From positions 1 to 64,000 of the forward strand of contig JASAMV010000248.1 of assembly GCA_030248065.1 (NCBI GenBank): DNA of 64,000 nucleotides, written 5' to 3'. Numbering within the stretch: position 1 is the stretch's first letter; every line of letters begins with the position of its first letter. This document shows positions 11,621-23,488 of this stretch, one piece after another. A model generated the notes under the pieces. That model saw only the letters and a program-made list of their open reading frames with translations. It ran no database searches and was not told where the DNA came from. The stretch comes from Rhynchonema sp. JSB1_4 (taxonomy: Eukaryota; Nematoda; Chromadorea; Monhysterida; Xyalidae). A program made the translations under genes and the position numbers.

Positions 11621-12940
11621 CTTGGTCCCGCAGTGAACAGTGACCATAGGTATGGTATTCGATCTGGAGTTGTACTGGCCTGATTTTTCATCAAGCGTGT
11701 TCGGAAATTTTTTCAGTATCATCAATAATCGACGAGCGTTAGAGTGGTGAGGTCATAGAACTACTTTCACGACGATCGATCATTGACATCCAAAAATCAC
11801 CAGTTTCGACTGTTAAAAAATCTGGCCAAACTCGAAGTAAACGAGACCGGTTTGATGGGGCCGGTCCGTGATCATGGCAGCAATGAGATTTAGAATCAGG
11901 CCTGGGCAGTTTGGTATAACTTGGTGATGGAAACAAAAATGCGGTCGACGAATTTAGTGGTATCGGTAGCGAAGCATCATGCATTCAAAAAACTGATGTA
12001 GGTACATAATCAAGGCATATTTCATTCCGATTGAACGTAATCTAGCTTTGACAGCTAAATGGCAAAAAATTGACAGGCCCGTGAAGTGCGACATCAGCTG
12101 ACGAAAATTCTCTTTCTGTCGACAACAGTGTGTCCTACAGCATCAGCTGACAAAACTCCTCTCTGCCAACAACAGTGTAAACGGCAAACAGGTGCAACAA
12201 TGTGCTTCGCAAATCGGTAAGCGTAAAAACCTGGCGCTCTTGGAGCACTTAGACCAAAATGATATAGCACCGCTGTCTCGCAAACTCGCATGCATTGTGA
12301 AGGTAGCCAAACCGACAACGTATTCAAATTGGTCGCCCGCGAGACCCCGCACAACAAATCCGGGCAGTTGTTTTTAAATTGCGTAATCGGATAATAAACT
12401 CTGCTAGAGGAGCCGACGACGCTATGAGCGGAAAAAGAGTATTTTTGAGCGCTAGGGCGCACCTTATTGTGCGGGCGCGAGCGCGGATGTGCTAAAAAGA
12501 TAAACAGCGGATATTATTCGACGGCGGTACATACACCCCACAGCTGCACATGCACCTGCTGCTGGTATAGTCCCTTGACGTAACGCTTGAAGCACACGCA
12601 AACAACAGCAATGAAAAAGCTTGATTTTTCAGCCATGGCCTCTCAGGATAAATAATCAACTGGATTAGAGCTATCATTCCCCGTTACAGCTGTCACGCCC
12701 TTGTTGCAAGCAAGCAGTCCTTTTCCAAAGAATGCCACATATACATAACATGCGCAGGCCTGTTTTGCGTGCGAACCAACTGTTGCATCGAAATGACAAA
12801 AATAAACCATAAACTATACTTATGACTTCAAACGATATATGGTATGAATGTCGGCTGATTGGGTAGTCGTCAAAGTGTGAACGCTGCCAACACAGCCAGA
12901 CCATTGTAGTCACACCCAAATGAGCGCTCTGAAACACGTA
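11621..12940. other. Intergenic, no gene seen
   Basis: No exon-like coding was found on either strand. It contains an imperfect direct repeat at about 12090-12130 and 12138-12178, each with CATCAGCTGAC followed by CAACAGTGT. Confidence 0.4.
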
Positions 12941-13266
12941 TAGTCCGTCCACCAGCTCATGGCACTTTGTGTTGCTGCTGGCTGGTTTGGTCCCTTCCTC
13001 CACGTTCTAATGAAAGAGAAATTGAGTGTGAGCGATTTTGCAAAAAAGCTAAAAAAAGAATAAAATGTATCGAAAACGATTGAATTCGATCAAATTTAAA
13101 ATTAAATTAAATTAAAATCTATAAAACATGTCGATTTCATAAAAACAGCAATTTAGGAGCAAGAATAATTTTTTCGGAAACTCAATTTCTCTTTCATTAG
13201 AACGTGGAGGAAGGGAACAAGTCGGCCAGCAGCAAAACAAAGTGCCATGAGCTGGTGGATGGACTA
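12941..13266. mobile_element. Tc1/mariner-type MITE, copy 1 (TA TSD)
   Basis: 326-bp foldback element with TIRs of about 80 bp beginning TAGTCCGTCCACCAGCTCAT, flanked by TA (12939-12940, 13267-13268). The AT-rich core is about 160 bp. A second copy is at 40986-41312 with the core in the opposite orientation, so the two are independent insertions. No transposase. Confidence 0.85.
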
Positions 13267-13929
13267 TATATATATACACACGACATTAGCCTGCGCTGAC
13301 GACCCTCGTTGACGATGTGCGTTGACCACATGAACATAAGCCTGAATATGTATTGGGACATAAAAAAATAATGCATGTATAACGCAGCGAAAGTGACATT
13401 TGGGCTCCAAATTGCATGACACAATGAGCGAAGAAAGCAAAAAACACGTGTGCAAATGCAGAAGCTTCGCGTATGACTGAATGAACTTGGACGCAGACAT
13501 AGACGACGAGAAAACCTCAGCCGTGGCTGCTGGACTGGCAGTTAGCTCACCACCACCCATCGCCTCAAGACTAATAAATATTTTTAGCTTTGCGCGTGTG
13601 CTGTGCTTGACACACGCAGACACAGTTGTTCTCTCTTAATTCAGGCTTAATTGGATTCATCATATTGCGCTTTTTATGCTGAAGGCACATGCACCTCCCG
13701 CCCGAGTGAGACGCCGTCACGGAGACGCTTTTTTACATGGTTAAAAATCTTGGAATGTTATGGGGTACAGGGGTGATTTTGCATTCGTTAATATCATACG
13801 AAGAAAATCTGTGTGAACACTGATTTACCTGGCTGTCAAGCAAAACTGACATGTATGTAAAGCATGACATTGGTACAACGCTGAAAACAACCCACAAAGA
13901 AAGCAAGGTGTACAGATCCCACAACAAGT
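13267..13929. other. Intergenic, nothing recognised
   Basis: Short stop-bounded frames only, with no splice-consistent coding or known motif. Confidence 0.35.
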
Positions 13930-13930
13930 A

Positions 13931-14107
13931 GCGTCCCAGGGCGCAGGATTGCTTTGCTAAAAGCGGTTGACTGCGGACAACAGGCCCACCGGGTCGTCGC
14001 AGACACACAAACTGCTTGCCACTTCGAAGGCCACCACATACAAAAACACCGCGCGCAACCGCAGTCAACCGCGGTGGACCAAAAAATTCTGCGCCCTGCG
14101 ACGCAGC
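13931..14107. mobile_element. Small foldback element
   Basis: Inverted repeats GTAGCGTCCCAGGGCGCAG.../...CTGCGCCCTGCGACGCAG, continuing into GCGGTTGACTGCGG / CCGCAGTCAACCGC. About 175 bp, non-coding. The TSD was not resolved. Confidence 0.6.
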
Positions 14108-15128
14108 TTGTTGGGAGATCTGTAGCAGCACCAAACGCGTGTTTCAGAAGGCTAAATGAATTTTGTCCGTTGGATATTGTTTGATATTCCGAAGGAATAC
14201 CGGGGGTACGCAATGCACAGAAAAGACACGCGCTCTGATAAAGTCAGTTCTATTTTTGGTTTCGCCGTGTGCGCTTCGTATGTACCTTTCATGTCATCAC
14301 ATCACACCCACATAAGTCGCAGGTTCATGCATTAACTACAAAGCAGGCAGCGAAAAAAAGACAGAGCGCGCTTTCATCAATTAACAGACTGAAACAGCCA
14401 ACGTATCGATATGGCATTGTATCTGGAAACGTGAGTAGAAACGACTGCTAAAGTTTTATTAGGTATACACCTGAAGTTTTTATAATGTACCCCATCTTTC
14501 AAAGTCGTTTGAATACGTGTGTGTGTTGGAAATGAGGAAATAAACGGCTTCTTGAGCACGCTGTTTTTCCGGAGACTCGTAAGGCGAGCATAAGGTGTTT
14601 GTCACAAAAATGGCCTGTGCACAAGCAACCGTAATTTGATGACACGTTGCCTAGGCAGCACAGATCACGATTGTGTCTGTACATAGATAGTTGGGTTGGA
14701 TGCACATGATCTCCTGTCGATGCCTCTATTAGATTTCGGTTCCAAGTTTGACTCCAGGACCGGTCCATGCGTGACGCTTTGGCGAAGGCCTTCGTTGCAT
14801 ACGGACATGTAGAAATACTAATAAAACTGTTATCTTTATCTCTTGTCATAATGTTGGCTGGCTATATCTGTAGGTATAACACAAGACGTTCAAAGAAAGT
14901 TGGCCCAAGCTCACAAGAAAAGACGTCTTTAACATGATATTACTAATTACCTTACGATGATGTTTTCTCAGGCTGAGCCTAATGATTATCAATCGTGTTG
15001 TACCACCGAGCTGTAACTTCACGGGCTGGCCAGCGATGTGTGAGATGTGAGTCAAGCCAGTGCGTGATCACATGACATTACACAAGATTACTGTAGCGAT
15101 GTCTTCCTTTTCATTCCAAAAATAGCTA
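14108..15128. other. Intergenic, nothing recognised
   Basis: No coding, RNA or repeat structure that I can support. A 116-codon frame on the minus strand (14499-14849) lacks any motif or splice context. Confidence 0.3.
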
Positions 15129-15853
15129 CGTCAGCAAAATTTGCTAACAGGCCTTGTCAGTAAAATTTTTTTGCTGACAAGGCTTGTTGAAAAATTTTCA
15201 GTGCTCCTGGTTTGCTGACAAGACAACATCCAATGAATGAGAATGAAGACGCTGCTATGCACTCATTGGGTGGGATTACAAACAAAGATAAAGGTCCACC
15301 GTCAAGCTCAACGTCAGAGTGAAAAGTCAGATGTTTCGGCTGCCTGATGCACAAGACGTGGTTTTCCAAACGAAGGGTCAAATTTGGCGTGTTATCGAGC
15401 ATGGTTGGATGTTTTTCTCGCCATGATATTATCTTTAAAATGTCACTCAAACGTTTTAGAAGGCAAGTTCCAAATTTCACAAATTTCTGAATAGAACCAA
15501 AGAAATAACAAACGGCGGTGCAACAAGGAATGACTGCGGCGAATGATCATTGCATATTATTTCAATACTACTGGCCAGACTTTTTAGAACTCAGAAATAT
15601 TTTCTCAAGCGCTTGAGTTACACTCTTAAAATAATAAAAATATCCAACCTTGCAGAACAAGCTGTCAAAGATCACCCTTCGTTTAGAAAACCGATGTTGT
15701 ATCTAAGGTGACCTTGGATTTTGTTTTGTCATTTCCACCCAATCTCCCACTTATGTGTTTTTACGCTTTGGAACGAGTTGCCTGCGTCTTTGGCCTCTTT
15801 CATTGGGCAATGGGTATACGAGATTTTTGCTGACAAACTTTGCTGACTCAGGC
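15129..15853. mobile_element. Probable TIR element with GCTGACAA repeats
   Basis: The left end GTCAGCAAAATTTGCTAACA and the right end (reverse) GAGTCAGCAAAGTTTGTCAG match. Additional TTGCTGACAAG motifs are subterminal (15160-15225). The interior has a 107-codon minus-strand frame (15157-15480) with no recognisable domain. The TSD was not resolved. Confidence 0.45.
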
Positions 15854-16889
15854 ATTATAGCAGTCACTCCTTATGAGCAACAGGCTGTCTATCGGGTCGG
15901 CTTGCCATAACTATTCTTGGAACATTAATTACAAAACTAGCAGGGCACCCGATCTCGGTGCAGTAATAACACCTGGTGATAACAACAAGCACAGACAAGA
16001 CACTAATGATTCCCTGTGATTAGTACGTTTTTAGATATGTATATATTTATGTGATATCAGGTAAAGTTCATCAGTATACAATAGCGTGCTGCGAATCACT
16101 GAACAAACGACGACAGCCTGTTAGGGAATGAATGATGTTTGTTGTTGTGAGTGAGGCGCAGGCAGACATCATCACGTTGCAGGACTCGTTGTCATGTTTC
16201 ACGCAGTTAATTAGCGCTCTGACTCTGACCAACATGAAGCAAAGCTGAGGTCGACCAAAAATAAACTTGTCGTTACAGCGAAATAAACGTTAACGAGCAG
16301 GGCAGTCGAGGGATACAGTAACCATAGCACAAACACATGCAAGCAAATCAGCAGCAACATTTGATAAACAACTGGAACGTGTCGCCCTGACATGCATCGT
16401 TCGGATGAGAAATCAGGTCACCGTATGTGCAATATTTGAATCCTTCGCTGCTCTGAGCTCGATCTTTTTCCCAAAGATCAGTTTATGCGAAAAAGGAAAT
16501 AAAACAGAATAGGAAGAAGTGGCTTGTTCAATTATTCGACTTATAATCATGTGTGGTCAACGAACATCGTAACAACGTCAGCGCCGCATAATGTCATGTA
16601 TTGTGCGGTCTGGCTGCATTGACACGACCAGCGATGACCATTTGCGTTGACGACTGAACAATTAGTCAATTTATCATTAACTATAATGCCTGTACCACAA
16701 ACAAATCATCCCGGAACAGTAATCACTCACTCGGAGTTCAGTGCTTTGTTACGAAGCTGTGTCCTTCAACCAAGCATTACTGACTGCGCCACGGTGGAAT
16801 TTGGAACTCGTGGGGTCGGGATGTTGCACAAACTTGGTATGCTATGTATGATAAAGTTACTTGGATCAATTAATGCATATATGCATACA
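15854..16889. other. Intergenic, nothing recognised
   Basis: Neither strand shows spliced coding. The + frame at 16647-16961 ends inside the next foldback element and is not supported. Confidence 0.3.
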
Positions 16890-17068
16890 TACACTCTGAC
16901 AATTCTTTTGGGAGAAACTTTTCAAACGCGTTGCCTGATCCGTAAAGCGCATGATGCGTGAACTGGCTATAACGGTCACGTGACTTCTGTAGCCAGTGCA
17001 CGCATGAAGCGCTTTACGGATCAGGCAACGCGGTTGAAAAGTTTCTCCCAAAAGAATGTTCAGAGTAT
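16890..17068. mobile_element. Foldback MITE (GGATCAGGCAACGC family)
   Basis: Nearly perfect hairpin: ACTCTGACAATTCTTTTGGG...GCCTGATCCGTAAAGCGC mirrored by GCGCTTTACGGATCAGGC and CCCAAAAGAATGTTCAGAGT. The arms are about 75 bp. A truncated, diverged copy lies at 34960-35012 in the intron of the first tandem paralogue. The outermost bases resemble a TA duplication. Confidence 0.8.
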
Positions 17069-17137
17069 ACGTAACTGAGCGTTGTGTGGAGTTTGTTTCA
17101 AGTCACAAGCAAAATGTGATTTATGATATGGCCGAAA

Positions 17138-17248
17138 ATTGGTATGGTGCCTGATCATCAAAGAGGGGCGGATCGTCCCATGCGCGAAGGGTGTCGAATC
17201 GTTCCACCTTATGTACTGTGGGACGATCGCCCCTCTTAGTACCATACC
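17138..17248. repeat. Hairpin repeat
   Basis: GGTATGGT...AGAGGGGCGGATCGTCCCA pairs with TGGGACGATCGCCCCTCTTAGTACCATACC-type sequence. About 110 bp, probably another MITE remnant. Confidence 0.55.
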
Positions 17249-17854
17249 ATGTACCACAGCTTTCGACCGACAAACAGTGGCCAGCGAGGCAGCTAACATA
17301 TGTACTCATGTAAATTATTAGCAAGTTCTATTTATACCCCATGGGAAATGGTTGATAAACGGGACAGATAGTTATATACCTACACGTCTGTTGGCATTAC
17401 TGTACTGGATGAAAGATTCCCGTCCCATCGTGTAAAAAATTCGATGGAAATGAATTATAAGAAAGGATGCACTTCATTCCGCAACTTCGTTTTGCACCAG
17501 AACCTCGAGGGCTCTGTTCTATAAATAATGGAAAGTCAACCTCGAAGTTCTGTTCGGAAGTGCAAGATTTTTCACACGGTCTGGTTGAGCTCATAAATTG
17601 TGTTATGGAACAACGGTTGTGTTTGTTTACTGGTTAGTGGTTAAAAGAGGTTGAGCGTGGCCAAGCCTGAGCAAGGTGCATGTTTTGAATTTTGAATAAG
17701 TTCACCATTACTCATTGTGCGACCCAGCAGGGTAAGTGCATGTGTAACTTCGGACACGAGCGAAACAGAGGAGGATGAAAAACAGGGGCGCAGAAAACTG
17801 TGCCCTGTCTTTTTCCATGGGTCCCTATGTGCTGAGTGTTTGGCGTTGGGCTTG

Positions 17855-18200
17855 CATGGGTCCGGGGACATCGTCGCGCGTTTTGACTTGGTCGCGCAAG
17901 GCCTATGATTGGGCTTAGGCCTAGGCCTACGCTTCGGCTTAGGCTTAGGCTTCCAGCTTTCTCTAACAGCCGGATGCGTTGTAATTCATATAACGCGCGA
18001 CCATGTGACAAAGAGCGACGATGTCTCACAACCGCTTGCATGTTAGGAAAAGCTAGTCCAGTTGCTTTGAGAGAGAGAGAAAACGCGAATTATCGATTTG
18101 CGATAGAGTGCACGAATTGCGTCAGGATTTGACATAAGCCTAAGCCCAGGCATAATAGTAAGCCTAAGCCTAAGCACAAGTCTAAGCGTGAGAAAGAGGG
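17855..18200. repeat. Telomere-like (TTAGGC) foldback repeat, copy 1
   Basis: Starts TCCGGGGACATCGTCGCGCG, followed by degenerate GGCTTAGGCTTAGGC arrays (17909-17952). A unique segment with GCGACCATGTGACAAAGAGC follows. Inverted arrays GCCTAAGCCTAAGC (18136-18180) close it. A related copy with the same leading segment is at 33768-34012. Confidence 0.7.
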
Positions 18201-18987
18201 AAGTCAATTTTGAAACTGAACTTGCGTTGGGCTTGGCCCACACTTTCGCCATTTCTAACAGCTTTTCAAGTGACAGAAATAAACGCGTAGTTATTGTCAA
18301 CGCTGTTTGTGTGCAAACTAACAGAGGAGCTTTCGTTCTGCCGAATCGGTGATGTGTACATCATGTGACTGGTTATCGAGCTGTTGGTGCGTTGCTGCTG
18401 TGGCGGTCACACCGGAGAACAGGTCACGCTGGGGGGATTTGGAGCGAACCTGAAAACAACCATTCATGCGTCGGTGGTATTGGCCCATAACAGTCAATCT
18501 CCTATGCACTGATTCACACACACTCGGGAGCCGGCGTTTTCTTCAACAACCATGATATACTGTATGTATAAAATAAACATAATGTACTGGGCTCGTTTTA
18601 GGATGTGAACAAATGGTGCCCATGATTTTATTCACACAAGAGTTTCAGCACCTGAGGAACCATACAGGCGAAGTCGTTCACCATACAAAATAGAGAAATA
18701 TAGGTATTCGTTATGGCTTGCGCAAATATTTTCCATGGAGAGAGTTATGTAAAACGACACGTGGAAATTCGGGATTCACTTACATACATGGAGATTCACT
18801 ATAGAGAGCGTCCACTGTTGTATGCGCAAAGTTTCAAATCTTAGACAAACGTGACGAACCTGACTGCTTTCACATTCTGTTCGTAAGTCGGATGCGACCA
18901 AAACGACGAGCGTCAGTCGAAATATGACCGTTGGTTGATCGTACATGTTGTCAATGAAAGTAGCATCCCTTATGATCCGTTAGCAAG
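18201..18987. other. Intergenic, nothing recognised
   Basis: No supported feature. It borders the small + gene that starts at 18988. Confidence 0.3.
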
Positions 18988-19336
18988 ATGACGGTGAGTG
19001 CCGTTTCGTAACAACTGTCGAAGCCATGTGCGCTCTGGTCACCCTGATGTGCAAAATCCTGTGAGCATATTTCAGATTTTTGATGCTGTTTTCATCAGTC
19101 TCGTGAAGAGCACGATAAAATCCAACTTGGTTTTAGTGTCAACATTTTTTGCAACCGTGGTGATGAACCAACATGCACCAACCTGGCAAATTGGAGTAGT
19201 TCCCGTTCCAGGCAAGAACGAAGTGATCAGCCAAGCAGTTATTGTCCCGGCAAACACGCGCAGAATTGAGCTGAAGTTTGTTGATTGCCGTCAAATTCGC
19301 TCTGTTTCTCTAAAGTGCGCATACTATTATAAATAG
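18988..19336 (+). CDS. Small predicted protein, unknown function
   Basis: Two-exon model: 18988-18993 (only ATG ACG, then a GTGAGT donor) and 19076-19336 (after ATTTCAG). The product is 88 aa, beginning MTIFDAVFISLVKSTIKSNL and ending KCAYYYK. An N-terminal hydrophobic stretch (NLVLVSTFFATVV) could be an uncleaved signal or TM segment; the rest is hydrophilic with two cysteines. An AG sits immediately before the ATG. No family recognised. The canonical donor and acceptor and uniform frame support it moderately. Confidence 0.5.
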
Positions 19337-19440
19337 CAGCCCACGGCCGATACGGAAAATGGTTCATACGATCGGCTTGAAAACATATGTATACAGTAGC
19401 AGTAAACAGGTCGACAACGTGGCTCTAAACATGAGTGTTA

Positions 19441-19710
19441 TAGTAAATTTCTAATTTCGTTGCCTCATGCATTCTTACAGACGCAGGGAAACTCCCGTTC
19501 GAAGTCGAAGCAGGCAACAAGCTCAACACACAGTGAACAAGCCACGCAGCTGACACACACAGCTTGTGTGACTGAAACATTCGAAACGCAAACGAGCCAG
19601 CTGCGTGGCTTGTTTTACTGTGTGTTGTGCTTGTTGCCTGCTTCGACTTCGAACGGGAGTTTTCCTGCGTCTGTAAGAATGCATGAGGCAACGAAATTAG
19701 AAACTTACTA
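19441..19710. mobile_element. Long-TIR MITE, TA TSD
   Basis: 270-bp element with arms of about 112 bp, starting TAGTAAATTTCTAATTTCGT and mirrored by ACGAAATTAGAAACTTACTA, flanked by TA on both sides (19439-19440, 19711-19712). The arms differ by only a few substitutions, so it is fairly young. Non-coding. Confidence 0.85.
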
Positions 19711-19712
19711 TA

Positions 19713-21702
19713 TTTGATGGCTGCTGTTGCGACGAAAGATTTACTGTACACTTTGTGTGGACCGAGAATAAATAAAAGACTATGCAATGCATAAATCGTT
19801 TTGATTTTCATGCGCGACTGCTGCAACATCATGGCCAAATAAAATAACATCTGAATAAAATACAGGCACTGGTCTGGTCTGATGTCATTTGACAAAACGT
19901 ACTCAGCTGCTCTTGGCTTGAGCTGAGCATGCTGTGTGTCTTGGAGTTTGTGATTTTAGCTGACCTAATTACGCCTGGCCTGCAGACCCTAGTTTCTCAT
20001 TCCGATAATATACGTACACACAAAGGCACATAACCAGAGGGTTCTTGATTACGGGTATGTCTTTCTTGGTTTTTCGCTCTCCTGTAAAACGCGTTTGTGA
20101 TTCATTTAATATACAAATCTCGAAAATAGGCGAGGTTTTCTCATTTATAAAAGATTAGGCAAATTATGTTCTATAATCTTTTCTCAACGCGATGGCCTAA
20201 AATAGAACAGCATGGTAAACAACAAATTAATAGCGCCCAGCTTTGCGCCTGAGCTTGAGTCATCGTCATCGTCAACGTGCATTTAGTACCAAAACATAAT
20301 GTGTTCATCAGGCAGCCATGAAACAAATCAAGCATCTCAATGGCTCAATGTTTCATCCTCACCCACTGCGACTTGTCAAGTCGGCTTCACAATGCATCGG
20401 GGTCCGGGTTGCGGGTCAGGCATTTTCGTTTCGGGTGTATTTTAGCAGCGGACACAGAACTCATTTTTTTATTAATCTGGTCCCGTTGTGACCAGGGCAT
20501 CGAGCTTGACATGCTTGTTACTTTTGATTTCTGTTCCGATATTTAGAAACGTCAGCTGTCCAGATTTTTTGCTAAACGCGCAAATACGGGTAGGCGGAAA
20601 ATTAGGTCCAGTGACGGCTAGAAATGGGAGTTTAAACTCATACTTTAGCAAAGAATTCGGGCAAACCACACGCATTCCCCGATATCAAAATCATGGGAAT
20701 AATGTTACCTAAACGTAGCCAGTAGCGCATGTCAAAAACCCAGATCCGCAACCCGCATGCATTGTGAAGACGGCCTAAATGGAGGAGCTCCAAGAACTGA
20801 AGTCAAGTCACTCGCTTACTAGTGGCTTGCTGCTGGCATTTTGTTGAGAAAAATAATATTAAACTGCCAAGACGTGATAAACAGATTCTTAATGAAACGA
20901 ACCGACATGGAAACAAAGACCATGAAAAGCCCTATTTCTCACGGTTCATTATGTATCGGGTGGTTGGTGAAGCGAAAAGTGTGTTCAATACAGTATGTGC
21001 CATTTTCATCCTTGTGGCCTCGCTGTATACAATGTATAAAACGGTAGACAAGAATAGGTATCGCTTATGCTGGCAGCAGAATTCGTTCCCGAAAGGGCGA
21101 AAAACATTTTATACTGACAATCCTGCTCCGATCTACCTTTTATGCCTATTTCTTATTGCGAATATACGGGCCATTAACGACGGTAATTGTATGATACAAA
21201 CGCAACAATAACACGAAGATCTGCATAAAACTCTACATTGTACTGTTTTTGCGTTTCACGGAACGCCACAAGGCTAACCTCATCTGTCTGCATTTCAAAA
21301 AATTGCAAGTTTCAGATTGGAACGTGTGACCGAGCCACTCGTTTCGTTACACAAAAAATATCAGTCAATTATGTCTAAAAACCAGTGCTCACAGTGAAGA
21401 GTGAAGCACCATACAATGGAAAAGGAATTCTTCTGGGAAGGCGCAATACGCATAGGCTCTACTGTACACATAATTGAAGCAGCGGAGGATAACCACACGG
21501 AGCTCCAACGCAATCGGTTGCCCTTGTGTTGTTGCTAGGGCTAATCCAATCAACTGCAATGGTCATCTCTGACCTGATGGCAACTTTGACTTGATAAGGT
21601 CTCTCACATACCCAGAAAGACAGAAAAACTCAAAGTGCAGGTGGTACAGCAGTTTTAATTTGCCAATTGGCTATAAAACTGTATGTTTGCATTCAACATC
21701 AG
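19713..21702. other. Intergenic, nothing firm
   Basis: An ATG frame at 20822-21211 (129 codons, with hydrophobic SVFNTVCAIFILVASLY) is the only long frame. It has no splice or homology support. No repeats were recognised. Confidence 0.3.
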
Positions 21703-21779
21703 ATCGGACTATCTGGTCACATTGATGTGATGTGACCAGGTGGACCGATCCTATCCGATCACTAAGTTTGATGTCGACC
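21703..21779. repeat. Solo end of the GTCGATATCAAACTTGG TIR element
   Basis: ATCGGACTATCTGGTCACAT through CACTAAGTTTGATGTCGACC matches one end of the element at 11018-11620. The rest of the element is missing. Confidence 0.65.
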
Positions 21780-22432
21780 ATTATGTTTCCTTCCTTTCTT
21801 CAAAACCGCGCCTACACGCGTAAAGTGATGGATTAGTCGAAGCAGTGCACATGACAAGGCCAGTCACAACTTGTTGGCGCAGTTGAAAATAAGCACTGTC
21901 ATCGGAAGCTGTGGCATGCGAAATGAAGTGCTAAAACATATAAATCCCACATGGCGTGTCATCGGCATGCATCTGACGCTGTGCACTCGTGTATTATTTA
22001 TTATCGGTGGACAATATCACAGCAAGCCAATCTTGTCCGGTGGTAACAAATGCCCAATATTTGTGAGCAGGATCGTTTCAAGCTGACCGCGATATCAAGC
22101 AACAACCAAATGTGCAAGTGTGTCGGACAGACAGGTGCTCAAATACAGGAGTCAAGCATTACCAAGGACACGTGGACAGGTACAGAACGATGTGGGGAAC
22201 GTCTGGGGAGTTGGAGCTTGATGTTGTGCTGACCAGGAATGCCCCCACAAGATGCTAGCTGATATCGCGTCCGTTTTTGCAACAATAAAGTTTTCACTGC
22301 ATGTAAATGTTTTTCAGAACACACTTAATTTAGATCTCTCCTCTCTGGGATTGGGGTGTGAAGGAAATAAAGTTGCATGTTTCAGAATTTGGCAATGCAC
22401 GAAGAACAAGCAGGTAAGACGCACGTAAAACT

Positions 22433-22438
22433 TTATTC
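22433..22438 (-). terminator. Poly(A) signal of the UXT-like gene
   Basis: AATAAA on the minus strand, 26 nt after the stop at 22464. Confidence 0.65.
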
Positions 22439-22463
22439 CAGTCCCACAATCACGCTATACCAA

Positions 22464-23108
22464 TCAAACAGTTCGCAACAAGCCGATCGTTTTGTGACAT
22501 TCATTCAGATCGCGAGTGCACTGGTCGATCAAAGTGTCAATCAATGCGACACGTTGTCGTGCGAATGCGACAGCCTCGTCACGTGACATCACACACGACA
22601 CACCACAGCCAAGTTGGACGGTTATCGAGTCCGCATCGGGGCTGCAACTGTCAGACGTTGCGTCGTTTGGAAGTTGGGACACCACGCAATCACAAATTAA
22701 ATACCAAACTCACATGTTCGCTCTGACATAATAATTACAGCCGATACCGACCCTGGTTGACATGGACTTTTGGTCGTTTGTCGTTAACTGGAAAGTTTGA
22801 GCAGTATTTTCAGCCTTCCATATAAACGTCAAAATCATCCATAAATTTTTCAAACGCGTTGTTTCCCCTGGTTGGAGTTGAAAATCGATGAAGCCATACG
22901 AAGTTTTACTATCTTTTGAACTTCGGCCATGTTTTTGCCCCACAGCCGTGAAACAACACCGGTTTTAAGACGGAGAACCCTGATCCCAATTATTCCATCA
23001 CGACGTGGCTGACCTAAGAGCTGGACCACCTTTATTTCTTCCAATGTGTTCAGCAACGTTTCATACGAGCCAGACTGTTCGGCCAAGCGGCATCGTAACC
23101 GATCCAAT
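22464..23108 (-). CDS. UXT: UXT-like prefoldin alpha-family protein (5' end incomplete)
   Basis: UXT is a small coiled-coil member of prefoldin-like (URI/R2TP-associated) complexes. Three exons are placed: 23108-23030 (helix, LAEQSGSYETLLNTLEEIK), 22787-22714, and 22641-22464 (stop). Phases agree. The joined middle reads GIGCNYYVRAN-I-PDADSITVQLGCG, which lines up with the UXT signature ([23 protein letters not shown]). The C-terminal helix follows, with DEAVAFARQRVALIDTLIDQ. The N-terminal exon(s) carrying the first helix could not be placed between 23109 and 23488. The gene lies directly behind NPRL3 in the same orientation with about 380 bp between visible exons. A generic prefoldin alpha subunit is the alternative. 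Confidence 0.82.
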
Positions 23109-23488
23109 CTGCTAAAATGAATAGATTTCGATGCTGATGAGGGTTAAACAAAGGAGGGAACAATCGACAAACTCAAAACTGACCTCACACCCTCTGCCTC
23201 AGACTGATTCATCCCATGGAGCTGTCAGTCGTACCAGACTATATTTGGTAGTTACCAATTTTGACATATTTCAGGCATATGGCTTCAGGCAAAATAGCAC
23301 CGAGAACGTTTCCTGCGATGTCGGCATCGTTTCACTGTATCCAACGGAAATAAACAACTCAAGGCAGGAATAACAGATCCTTTCTTTATCAATATAACTT
23401 CATAATTGCTAATTACGCGGCAACTACCAAAGAGGCACATGTTGTACATTTTAGAATAAAGTTGCACGTCGTTAATGCGAAAATGATA

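Noticed and set aside
13733..14213. Overlapping minus-strand frames of 125-133 codons
   Set aside because: They run through the foldback element at 13931-14107 and show no domain or splice logic.
17855..18200. TTAGGC arrays as evidence of a real telomere or fusion point
   Set aside because: Short, degenerate and repeated with the same unique flanks elsewhere, so a dispersed repeat is simpler.
22850..23107. Resemblance of LLNTLEEIKVVQLLGQ to a TFIIS/elongin N-terminal domain
   Set aside because: The match runs across the GTGGTC donor at 23029. With the intron removed the exons give a UXT-like protein.
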